Part shown: in pieces, positions 1 through 7,300 of the stretch
Numbering within the stretch: position 1 is the first letter of the stretch
Layout: every line of letters starts with the position of its first letter
Source: Fidelibacterota bacterium
Lineage (GTDB): Bacteria > Fidelibacterota > UBA2242
Reading direction: 5' to 3'
NCBI GenBank assembly: GCA_023229045.1
Contig: JALOAB010000055.1
Location: 1 to 10,699 of the forward strand
DNA length: 10,699 nt
Position numbers and translations under genes: made by a program
The notes under the pieces: generated by a model
The model's database searches: none
What the model saw: the letters and a program-made list of their open reading frames with translations, nothing else
Told to the model about the DNA's origin: nothing

Positions 1-2198
1 TATTTTGCAGTATTTTTGCGAACAGCATTGTCCAGAATTCGGGTCTCGAGGATACCGGTCTGTTGCCAGTTTTCGATCCGCGGCGACAGAGTATAATAGC
101 TCAGGTAGGCGCCCTTGTTATTATCACTGATAACCGGCTGATAGGTGTATTTTTTGCCGATAGCGGTCAGGTTAGGAGCTGTGGATTGGATACTTACCGG
201 ATGATTGACAAAAAGTGCAAAATCCAGCCGATCGGTATCATAGCCATCGCTGACTTCAACTATAAAATCATACCAGTCAGCCTGTTCAAAGGAGGGCTTC
301 CAGAGAATCTCACCATCCTGATCTACATTGGCACCAGCCGGGTAGTCAATTAATTTATATGAAATAACAGCGTCAGGATTCTCATCATGCACCTCGAGCT
401 GGAGGCGAAAAGTTTCGCCAATCTGAATAATATCGCGGTCAGGAATGGATGAGGTGATCTTTGGGATATGATTAACATAGACAGTAAAAGAACGTAATTC
501 GCGTTTACCTGTCCATGAAATCAGCGCGGATATTTTATGCAAACCGAGCTGGGAGTCGGTTGGAACCCAGGTAAAAAGTTTATTTGCCAGGTCAAATTTC
601 ATCCCGGGAGGAGTTTCAACATTAACACTCAGGTTTTTAGTATCATCGAGACTCAAACCGGGTATATCCAAAGTGTAGCGCATCAATTCTCCGGGGTGCA
701 CCAGAACATCCGGTTGATAGATTTTACGCCTGGCACCGGCAAGAGCCGCTTCGCCTTCCGGCAGAGGAGACAGTTCAACTTCCTCGCCCTCCAGCTCGCC
801 TAATTGTTGTATCAGCCATTCCGCCTCCGACAAGGAAGGTTCGCCTCCCTTTTCGACATCTTGCCTGGCGAGCATGGCGTCAACCGCACCCAATACTGTA
901 TCAACCAGACTCTCTTCAGCTAATGGCCCCGTCGCTTCGAGCGACCAATAACATAAGCCATGCTGTTGAAAATTCTGATGGAGGAAGGGAGCAACGAGCG
1001 CGCCGGTTGCTTTTCCTGTATAGGAAACCACCGGCGCGATCGATAAATATTTTATGTTGTTTAAAACCGGATTCGAATAGAGACGGGAAACATAGGATTT
1101 CAGGTCGGATAAATTTCCACTCATACTGAATTCATGGCGATAAATATCGGCGCTGTTGGTTTGGGTGTATAGAATATCAGCCAGATTATTACCGTTAATA
1201 TCGGCTATAGTAATCGCGGAAATTTTAATATCCCGGGGGATTAAAAGCGCTGATTTCAGACTTTGACCATCTTTCCATAAGATTTGGACTCCGCCGTTTA
1301 GCAAGGGAATAACAAACTCGGCAAAGCCATCGCCATCCAGATCACCAAACGCAATTTGCGACAAATCAAAGTCACTGCGTTTCATCCCGGAAAAAACATG
1401 GGTGTAAAGCGGAGTTTTCAGGTCTGAGCGATAAATTTCTACCTCCAGATCCTGTCGACCGCCAAAAATTACGATTTCTTCACCAGCCGCGGCATCCACA
1501 TTGGCCGCCAAGGCTCGAAAAGGTTGCAGTCCCAATAGAACCCGCAAATCACTGGAGTAATTCAGGATTCTTAGGGTTGGCGACTCGGCATCCCCGGCCT
1601 GGGTAATGATACTAACATTCCGGCTGGGACCAGCCGAAGAAATAATCAAGTCTTTGATACCGTCGTCATCGACGTCGCCGACACTCAAATAGTGCGGGCG
1701 TGGCCTGATAGTAAAAACCGCATCCTGACTCATTTGCGCAGTCGGCTTTGGCCCGAAACCTTCAGAATATTCAAATAATAATAGCCAGCCCGGTCTTGAA
1801 TCTGCGCCAGTCTCGGAAATATTTAACACGGCATTTATAACCGGCCCTCTTTCGCCATTCCAGCCGGTTATCGCCACATCGGTAAAATCACCTTTAATAT
1901 CTTGAGGCAGATCGTATCTCCATCGAATCGTAAAATCGCCTGCGGCCGATTCTTCCAGATGAACCAGGTAGGTGCTACGCGGTATCAACTGACCGTGTCT
2001 ATCCACCAAGCCGGCAATGCCAATTACATCCAGATCCTCATCATTATCGCAGTTTAATCCACCGGCAATTTTAATCAAAACCGTATTACTCTGCTTAAAC
2101 GGGAAAATTTCCGGCTCCCGTGGTTGAGCCGATGAGGTGCTCGCAATCCCTAAAATCGCTATGCACACCACAAAAACGAAATTAATCTTAGACTTCAT
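1..2198 (-). CDS. Secreted FG-GAP/VCBS-repeat protein with Ig-like modules (3' end outside window)
   Basis: The minus-strand frame is open from the ATG at 2198 to the left edge: 732 residues with no stop, C-terminus missing. Residues 1–24 form a signal peptide (MKSK, a hydrophobic core, then SSA before QP), so the product is exported. FG-GAP/VCBS-like loops with Asp-rich calcium-binding character lie near residues 50–60, 174–187 (DVDDDGIKDLII), 232–246 (degenerate), 286–298 (DLDGDGFAEFVI) and 333–344 (DINGNNLADILY). They suggest a beta-propeller N-terminal half. An acidic, low-complexity linker covers about 424–490. Two Ig/He_PIG-like modules follow, with the hallmarks PGMKFD…FTWVP (531–546) and PAGANVDQDGEILWKP (620–635), and a third begins near 675. 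Such proteins are usually surface or extracellular and may bind carbohydrate or protein; no catalytic motif is visible. A C-terminal sorting domain may lie beyond the window. The Shine-Dalgarno is weak. The domain calls are solid; the specific role is unknown. Confidence 0.87.
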   Translation of the reverse strand, partial: MKSKINFVFVVCIAILGIASTSSAQPREPEIFPFKQSNTVLIKIAGGLNCDNDEDLDVIGIAGLVDRHGQLIPRSTYLVHLEESAAGDFTIRWRYDLPQDIKGDFTDVAITGWNGERGPVINAVLNISETGADSRPGWLLLFEYSEGFGPKPTAQMSQDAVFTIRPRPHYLSVGDVDDDGIKDLIISSAGPSRNVSIITQAGDAESPTLRILNYSSDLRVLLGLQPFRALAANVDAAAGEEIVIFGGRQDLEVEIYRSDLKTPLYTHVFSGMKRSDFDLSQIAFGDLDGDGFAEFVIPLLNGGVQILWKDGQSLKSALLIPRDIKISAITIADINGNNLADILYTQTNSADIYRHEFSMSGNLSDLKSYVSRLYSNPVLNNIKYLSIAPVVSYTGKATGALVAPFLHQNFQQHGLCYWSLEATGPLAEESLVDTVLGAVDAMLARQDVEKGGEPSLSEAEWLIQQLGELEGEEVELSPLPEGEAALAGARRKIYQPDVLVHPGELMRYTLDIPGLSLDDTKNLSVNVETPPGMKFDLANKLFTWVPTDSQLGLHKISALISWTGKRELRSFTVYVNHIPKITSSIPDRDIIQIGETFRLQLEVHDENPDAVISYKLIDYPAGANVDQDGEILWKPSFEQADWYDFIVEVSDGYDTDRLDFALFVNHPVSIQSTAPNLTAIGKKYTYQPVISDNNKGAYLSYYTLSPRIENWQQTGILETRILDNAVRKNTAK

Positions 2199-2243
2199 CT
2201 TTGTTACCCAGATATTTCATTAATTAAAATGTCTTATCATTTA

Positions 2244-2266
2244 TCGGGAATATATTTGCGTCCCGA
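2244..2266. promoter_or_regulatory. Inverted repeat overlapping the secreted-protein promoter (possible operator)
   Basis: TCGGGA (2244–2249) and TCCCGA (2261–2266) are perfect 6-bp inverted arms around an 11-nt AT-rich centre. The arms sit on the last base of the candidate -10 element and within the -35/-10 spacer. This placement suits a dimeric repressor site, but six-base arms can arise by chance. Confidence 0.3.
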
Positions 2267-2277
2267 GAAAAAATCAA
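2249..2277 (-). promoter_or_regulatory. Candidate sigma70-type promoter for the secreted protein
   Basis: Read on the minus strand, TTGATT (2277–2272) is followed after exactly 17 nt by TATATT (2254–2249). These match the -35 and -10 consensus at 4/6 and 5/6 positions. Transcription would start near 2242, leaving a leader of about 44 nt before the ATG at 2198. It is the best promoter-like pair in the upstream region, but the sigma-factor preferences of this organism are unknown. Confidence 0.5.
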
Positions 2278-2542
2278 GCAAAAAAGTATATTAACCAATT
2301 TCTGCGAAGTATTTAATCTTTTTGAAATAATGTAATTTATACGATCCATTTAAAGAATTAGTTAAAATTTGAATTGAAAGCTGAAAAGCGCCTGACAACT
2401 AAATGTAGTACCAATCAAACGCCCAGCTACTTGATTTAGCCACTGTATAATTAATCGCCCTGTTATCGGAAAGGATATTTTGCGCTTTATCACAAACCCC
2501 GTTTTTAAAATAAAAAGATGGATTTCTTTCTCGAAAAGTAGT

Positions 2543-2570
2543 TTGAAAATAGAGGAAGAATCACTAATAT
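2543..2570 (+). promoter_or_regulatory. Candidate promoter for ackA
   Basis: TTGAAA (2543–2548) and TAATAT (2565–2570) are separated by 16 nt, which would give a start near 2577 and a leader of roughly 85 nt. The spacing is slightly short, and AT-rich sequence yields such pairs easily, so this is tentative. Confidence 0.3.
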
Positions 2571-2663
2571 TCGCCATAAATTGTGAAAGTAAGTGGTTCA
2601 ACCAACATTTTTATCCACAACCTGCTGACAAATTTTAATTTAAAAGAATGGAAAAAATAAAGC

Positions 2664-3869
2664 ATGAAAGTACTGACGCTGAATTCAGGCAGTTCGTCGG
2701 TTAAATACCAATTTATCGATACCAGTACGCGAACCGTGCTCTGTAAGGGATTGGTGGACCGGATTGGCATAAGTGGCACCAGTCTAACGCATAAGCGTCA
2801 TGATGGTCATCAGGTTGTTATAACCGATAGTATCGTCGATCACCAGACCGCCATAAATTGTATTCTGGATATTCTGGTTGACCAAAAACACGGCGTCGCA
2901 AAAAACCTGTCTGAAATCGAGGCGGTCGGTCATCGCTTAGTGCACGCGGGCGCCGCTTTCAAACAATCGGTTCTGATTAATGAGGCGGTCCGCAACAAAT
3001 TATATGAATGCATCGAATTCGCTCCCCTGCATAATCCGCCCAACATTAAAGGCATCGAAGCCAGTCTGAATCGATTATCGGCCACGCCGAATGTGGGAGT
3101 GTTCGACACTACCTTCCATGTCAACATGCCGGACTATGCTTACACTTACGGCATTCCGTATAGCTATTATGAAAAATATGGTATCCGTCGCTACGGATTC
3201 CATGGTACTTCCCATTATTACGTTGCCAATCGGGCGGCTGAAATCGTTGGAACTCCGCTCGAAGAACTGAAAATAATTACCTGTCATCTCGGTAACGGGA
3301 GCAGTATTACCGCCGTTCAAGGCGGAATCTCGGTCGATACTTCAATGGGTTTTACCCCGTTGGAAGGTCTGGTTATGGGAACGCGCTGTGGCGATATTGA
3401 TCCCGGCTTGATCTTTACGATCGCCGACCGCGAAAACTTCTCGGTCGATCAGGCTAACGCCTTTTTCAATAAGCAATGCGGAATGAAAGGTCTATCCGGA
3501 CTTTCCAGTGACATGCGCGAAATCGAAAGCGCCGCCGCCTCCGGCCATCAGCGCGCACAATTAGCTCTGGATGTTTTCTGTTACCGCGTAAAAAAATACA
3601 TTTCAGCCTACATCGGGGTAATGAACGGCGCCGACTTGATTGTATTTACCGGCGGAATTGGCGAAAATTCGACCCTGGTGCGGGAAAAATCACTTTCCAA
3701 CCTCGATAATCTGGGCATTCGGCTGGATCCCGAACGCAATAAATGTATCCGGAGCGTGGAAAGCCTTATAAGCCACTCCGAATCAAAAATCAAGGTCATG
3801 GTAATCCCGACCAACGAAGAGTTGGTGATTGCCTTGGAAACCGAAAGAATCATTAAAAACAGTCATTGA
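2664..3869 (+). CDS. ackA: Acetate kinase
   Basis: This cytoplasmic enzyme of the ASKHA superfamily interconverts acetate + ATP with acetyl phosphate + ADP, usually paired with phosphotransacetylase for ATP-yielding acetate overflow or acetate activation. The 401-residue product has the normal family length, and every signature is present. The N-terminal phosphate loop is LNSGSSSVK with Asn7. HRLVHAG carries Arg91, FDTTFH carries Asp148, and RRYGFHGTSH carries His180. HLGNGSS and GTRCGDIDPG (Arg241) follow, then FTGGIGENS (329–337) and TNEE near 383–386. Residue numbers agree almost exactly with the well-studied Methanosarcina thermophila enzyme, so the ATG at 2664 is well supported even though its Shine-Dalgarno (around AGAATGG, 2646–2652) is poor. 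No pta gene lies in the window; the downstream neighbour has its own promoter, so ackA appears to be a single-gene unit. No convincing hairpin terminator follows, only T-rich sequence. Confidence 0.98.
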   Translation: MKVLTLNSGSSSVKYQFIDTSTRTVLCKGLVDRIGISGTSLTHKRHDGHQVVITDSIVDHQTAINCILDILVDQKHGVAKNLSEIEAVGHRLVHAGAAFKQSVLINEAVRNKLYECIEFAPLHNPPNIKGIEASLNRLSATPNVGVFDTTFHVNMPDYAYTYGIPYSYYEKYGIRRYGFHGTSHYYVANRAAEIVGTPLEELKIITCHLGNGSSITAVQGGISVDTSMGFTPLEGLVMGTRCGDIDPGLIFTIADRENFSVDQANAFFNKQCGMKGLSGLSSDMREIESAAASGHQRAQLALDVFCYRVKKYISAYIGVMNGADLIVFTGGIGENSTLVREKSLSNLDNLGIRLDPERNKCIRSVESLISHSESKIKVMVIPTNEELVIALETERIIKNSH

Positions 3870-3934
3870 AGCCCTTTTTTAAGCATTTTTTATTAAATAT
3901 CGACAATTATTTCGCTTTCCGACGGAAGATTTTC

Positions 3935-3963
3935 TTGACATTTTAACTTTTGTCTCTTAACAT
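3935..3963 (+). promoter_or_regulatory. Strong sigma70-like promoter for the small repeat protein
   Basis: A perfect -35 TTGACA (3935–3940) is followed after exactly 17 nt by TAACAT (3958–3963). The predicted start is near 3970, giving a leader of about 37 nt that carries AGGAGG (3993–3998), 8 nt before the ATG at 4007. This is the clearest promoter in the window. Confidence 0.65.
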
Positions 3964-4006
3964 TTACCCATAAAATGTATTTAACTAACTTTAGGAGGAA
4001 ATTACA

Positions 4007-4234
4007 ATGGCAGAAAAAGTCGTTAAATGTGGCGTAAAAAAGGAAAAAGGCTACCTTTACTACCTCGACAAAGCAGGTAATGTAGCTCGTTCAAAAATGG
4101 CCCGCGGCGGAAATAAGGGCGGCGGCGCACAGGTTATTCAGAAATGCGGCGTAAAAAGACAAGAGGGATACCTCTACTTCATTGATAAGAATGGAGACGT
4201 ATCCCGCGCCAAAATGGCTCGCGGCAGAAAGTAA
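4007..4234 (+). CDS. Small basic protein of two 28-residue repeats, function unknown
   Basis: The 75-residue product is two copies of one unit, residues 7–34 and 46–73, identical at 19 of 28 positions and joined by a Gly-rich linker (NKGGGAQVIQ). Each unit reads roughly KCGVK…GYLY, two aromatic/aliphatic residues, DK.G.V.R.KMARG. With 13 Lys and 6 Arg against 6 acidic residues the protein is strongly basic, net charge about +13. There is no signal peptide or membrane segment, so it should be cytoplasmic. The aromatic–DK–G pattern suggests a short beta-hairpin per unit, and the basic character suggests binding to nucleic acid or the ribosome; both are inference. Each unit has a single Cys in KCG, giving a symmetric pair that could bind metal or form a disulfide. 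An AGGAGG ribosome site fixes the start. The gene stands alone between a near-consensus promoter and a strong terminator, implying abundant expression. I do not recognise a named family. Confidence 0.9.
   Translation: MAEKVVKCGVKKEKGYLYYLDKAGNVARSKMARGGNKGGGAQVIQKCGVKRQEGYLYFIDKNGDVSRAKMARGRK
4025..4225 (+). repeat. Tandem intragenic duplication (two 84-bp units, 117 bp apart)
   Basis: Units 4025–4108 and 4142–4225 encode the two 28-residue repeats of the small basic protein. Many differences are synonymous or conservative (Y/F, L/I, N/D, A/S), so this is an old duplication kept by selection on the protein, not a recent slippage event. Confidence 0.9.
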
Positions 4235-4259
4235 AACGAAGCAGTATCCCTGCTTTTAC
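4231..4259 (+). other. Imperfect hairpin spanning the stop codon of the small gene
   Basis: GTAAAA (4231–4236) and GCAG (4241–4244) can pair with CTGC (4250–4253) and TTTTAC (4254–4259), leaving a 4-nt bulge and a TATCC loop. It includes the TAA stop and sits just ahead of the main terminator. It could protect the mRNA 3' end or help termination, or be chance. Confidence 0.35.
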
Positions 4260-4267
4260 CGGTTTTA

Positions 4268-4302
4268 AAAAGACTCCGTTGTCAAACGGAGTCTTTTGTT
4301 TT
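4268..4302 (+). terminator. Strong intrinsic terminator
   Basis: AAAAGACTCCGTT (4268–4280) and AACGGAGTCTTTT (4285–4297) form a perfect 13-bp stem with a 4-nt GTCA loop, followed by GTTTTATTT. The A-tract and T-tract make it plausibly bidirectional. It isolates the small repeat gene from the downstream membrane-protein gene. Confidence 0.9.
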
Positions 4303-4347
4303 ATTTAAAATAGACTTATTTTAAGGTAGGTTTTTTGCAGTATTTGT

Positions 4348-7300
4348 ATGAATGACCATAAACTGACCCGGAAAGATTGGAATCTGCTGGCAATATGCGG
4401 AGCCCTATTGCTGATTTCCATTCTCTATTTAAATCAAAATTACCGTAAAGCCTTCCCGGCTTATGACTTGAAATTCAATGTAAACCGCGCTGAATCGCGG
4501 ATATTGGCCGAAAAATTCCTCAGTCGCCAAAATATCGATCTGAACTGCTATCGCCATGCTGTGATTTTCAACTATGATGAAATATCTAAAATTTTCATCG
4601 AAAAAGAGGTTGATCCGGCGGAAGCCGGCCAGTTGCTAAGCGAAGATTTCCCCATCTGGCGTTGGTCAAATCGCTGGTTTCGACCACTTTCACGTGAGGA
4701 ATTTAAGGTCAGTTTGACACTGGATGGAAAAATCACTGATTTCGAACATATCCTTCCGGAGGAAGCCGCCGCGGCCAGCATTTCGCTAGAAGCCGCCCGG
4801 CAAATATGCCAGGAATTTTTAATCACGGCGATGCAGGCGACTTCCGACGAATGGGAGTTTCTTGAAGAAAAAACCGATATCAAGCCCAATCGCACCGATT
4901 ATTACTTCACCTATAAAAAGAAAGGCGTCGAGATTTTCAATGCGACCTACCGGCTCGAGATTGGAGTTCAGGGCGATAAAATCGGTAAATATCGCGAATA
5001 CTGGAAATTACCCGAGCAATGGTTGCGCAATTATAGAAACATGCGATCACTTAACTCAACGACCGCCTTAACGGCCGATCTTTTCTTCTTTCTGCTTCTT
5101 GTGGCCGCATTAATTGTTTTTATCATTCAGTTGAATCGCCGAAATGTTCATATCAAGACCGCCATGTGGTTCGGAATAATAACGATTATACTGCAAATCG
5201 CCAGTCAGCTTAATGAGTTGCCAATTCAAATATATGCTTTCGACACTAACCAGTCGCTCGGCAATTATTACGGCAATTATGTTATCCAGACTTTTCTGGT
5301 CGCCCTGCTTTACGGACTGCTGGTTGCAATAGTTGCCGGAGCGGGCGAGGCGCTCTACCGCCGGGCACATCCCGATCACTTCGCGCTGGCCAAGGTTTTC
5401 AGCCCGGCGGGTCTGCGGACTAAATCCTTTCTGACCAAGTCAATTGCCGGTTTGGTTTTGGCGGTGGTATTTATTGCTTATCAGACCTGTTTTTATGTGG
5501 TTGCTAATCGTTTCGGCGCCTGGGCTCCGACTGAAGTAACTTACTCGAATGTCCTGAATACCTACTTCCCCTGGATTTTCGTCTTGCTAATTGGATTTAT
5601 TCCGGCGGTGACTGAAGAATTCTCATTCCGTTTGTTTGCCATCCCATTTATCGGGAAGATTTTTCGTTCGAAACCGCTTGCCATTCTGGTTCCGGCGCTG
5701 ATCTGGGGATTTGCGCATGCCAATTATCCGAACCAGCCGTTTTGGATTCGGGGCGCTGAGGTCAGCCTGTTCGCTATTTTCATCGGGATGATTTTTATGC
5801 GCTTTGGAATTTTGACCGTGCTGGTCTGGCATTACACAGTCGATGCCATCTATACCGCCGTTTTTCTGGTCAAAACCGGTCAGCCGTATTTAATCGTTAC
5901 GGCTTGTTTGGCCGCCGGTCTGATTCTCTTGCCGATTCTCTACAACCTTATTAGTTACCTGCGAACCCGTCGGTTTGCGAATTCTTCAGGCTTACTTAAC
6001 AATGAGCCGCTGGCTGTAACAGAGCCTGAGGCGATCCCCGCTGTTGAAATACCGACAGCTCCGGAATCGGCGGCCTATGTGAGTTACTCACCGCGCAAAG
6101 TCCGGATCGGGTTAATTATAAGCGCGATATTTTGTCTGGTTTTACTAATTCCTTCCCAGCGTGTGGGTGAATTTTATAATTACCCGATTCCGAAAAATGA
6201 AATCAAGCGCACTGCGGCTGAATATCTCTCACAGCAAGGCGTTAGTCCGGAAGATTATAAGATGGCTCTGGGAATAAATCATAACTACGATCCCTTAATG
6301 GGACAGTATGTTATCGAGCATTCTTCGCTTCGACAACTCAATACGACTATGGCGCAATATCTGCCTGACCTGATCGCCTGGGAAGTGCGCTTTTTCCAGG
6401 CTAATCAACGTGAAGAGTATCGCATTTTTATTAATCCTATGAGTAACACGGTGGTTGCTTTTGACCACATTTTGGATGAAACCGCGGCTGGCGCTAATCT
6501 GCCGAAGTCAGGCGCTCAAAAAATTGCCGAAGAATTTCTAACCCTTCGAAAGATCAATATAGCGGATTTTACACTGGTTGAGTCCAACTCGCAAGTTTTG
6601 CCCAATCGCACCGATTATAATTTCATCTGGGAATCCCGCCCGGAGCATCCCGCCAGTATTGCAGAAGCTCGCCTGCGTTTGAAAGTCGCTGTTAAAGGCG
6701 GTGAAATCGCATCTTTTGCGACTGATTATAAAATTCCCGAGGATTGGTTGCTGATTCAAACACGCCACACGACTATCCAATCGGTCATGACCGGATTACA
6801 GATCGGTTTACTTATCATACTGATCTTTTGGGTGGTTCTCTGTCTGTTCAAAAAACGTCAGACCGCTTTCAGTGGCTGGCGTCTGATTGTCAAGATCGCC
6901 GCGCTGATTACCATTTTAACCCTGGTTGTGAGCGGTCCAAATCATTCCGGGGCATTGCTTGGCTATGACACCAGCTGGTCGCTAACCAACTGGAATTTTC
7001 TGTGGATTTTACTTAACATTCTGAAAGCCCTGGCGATCGGTTTAATAAGCGCGCTGGTACTTTCCGCCATCGGGTTTTTGCATCCGGACACCGCTCAAGC
7101 CCTGCGAAGAACGGTTCGACCGCAATATACCCGCGACGCCCTGATCGCGTCCGTTATGATTATCAGCGGACTTTTAGCCATTAGCCGCCTTACCAATATT
7201 GTCATAAACCAGATCAATCCCGCGCTTCTTGCCCGGTACTTTACAATTTCCGGATTGGAGGAGTCAGCTTTTCCATTCTTTGATGCCGTTCAGATTATAA

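Larger units (their letters stand above)
2199..2663. other. Divergent AT-rich intergenic region
   Basis: This stretch separates the minus-strand secreted protein from plus-strand ackA. Apart from the two promoter candidates and the small inverted repeat listed separately, I see no RNA gene, riboswitch fold, clear terminator or convincing coding frame. A 79-codon minus-strand frame at 2362–2601 has no Shine-Dalgarno and an unremarkable composition, so I do not call it. Confidence 0.6.

Noticed and set aside
3..15. 13-nt match TTTTGCAGTATTT at 3–15 and 4333–4345
   Set aside because: It is short and AT-rich, one copy lies within coding sequence and the other in a leader, and there are no further copies in order; chance is likely.
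63..1129. Plus-strand open frames opposite the secreted-protein gene
   Set aside because: They are antisense to a continuous 732-codon frame with signal peptide and repeat motifs, and their translations look random.
2188..2220. Ten-residue upstream frame (MKYLGNKDEV) overlapping the start of the secreted protein on the minus strand
   Set aside because: A leader peptide is conceivable, but there is no ribosome site before its ATG and the peptide has no attenuation-like codon run.
2362..2601. 79-codon minus-strand open frame in the intergenic region
   Set aside because: It has no Shine-Dalgarno, no recognisable motif and AT-driven composition (Phe/Ile/Leu rich). It most likely reflects chance openness of AT-rich sequence.
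3870..3900. T-rich stretch after ackA as an intrinsic terminator
   Set aside because: There are T-runs but no GC-containing inverted repeat before them, so no terminator can be supported.
7258..7275. EE pair (residues 971–972) as a second active-site EExxxR motif
   Set aside because: The position for Arg is Pro, and no histidine follows to the end of the protein, so it is not a functional CPBP site.
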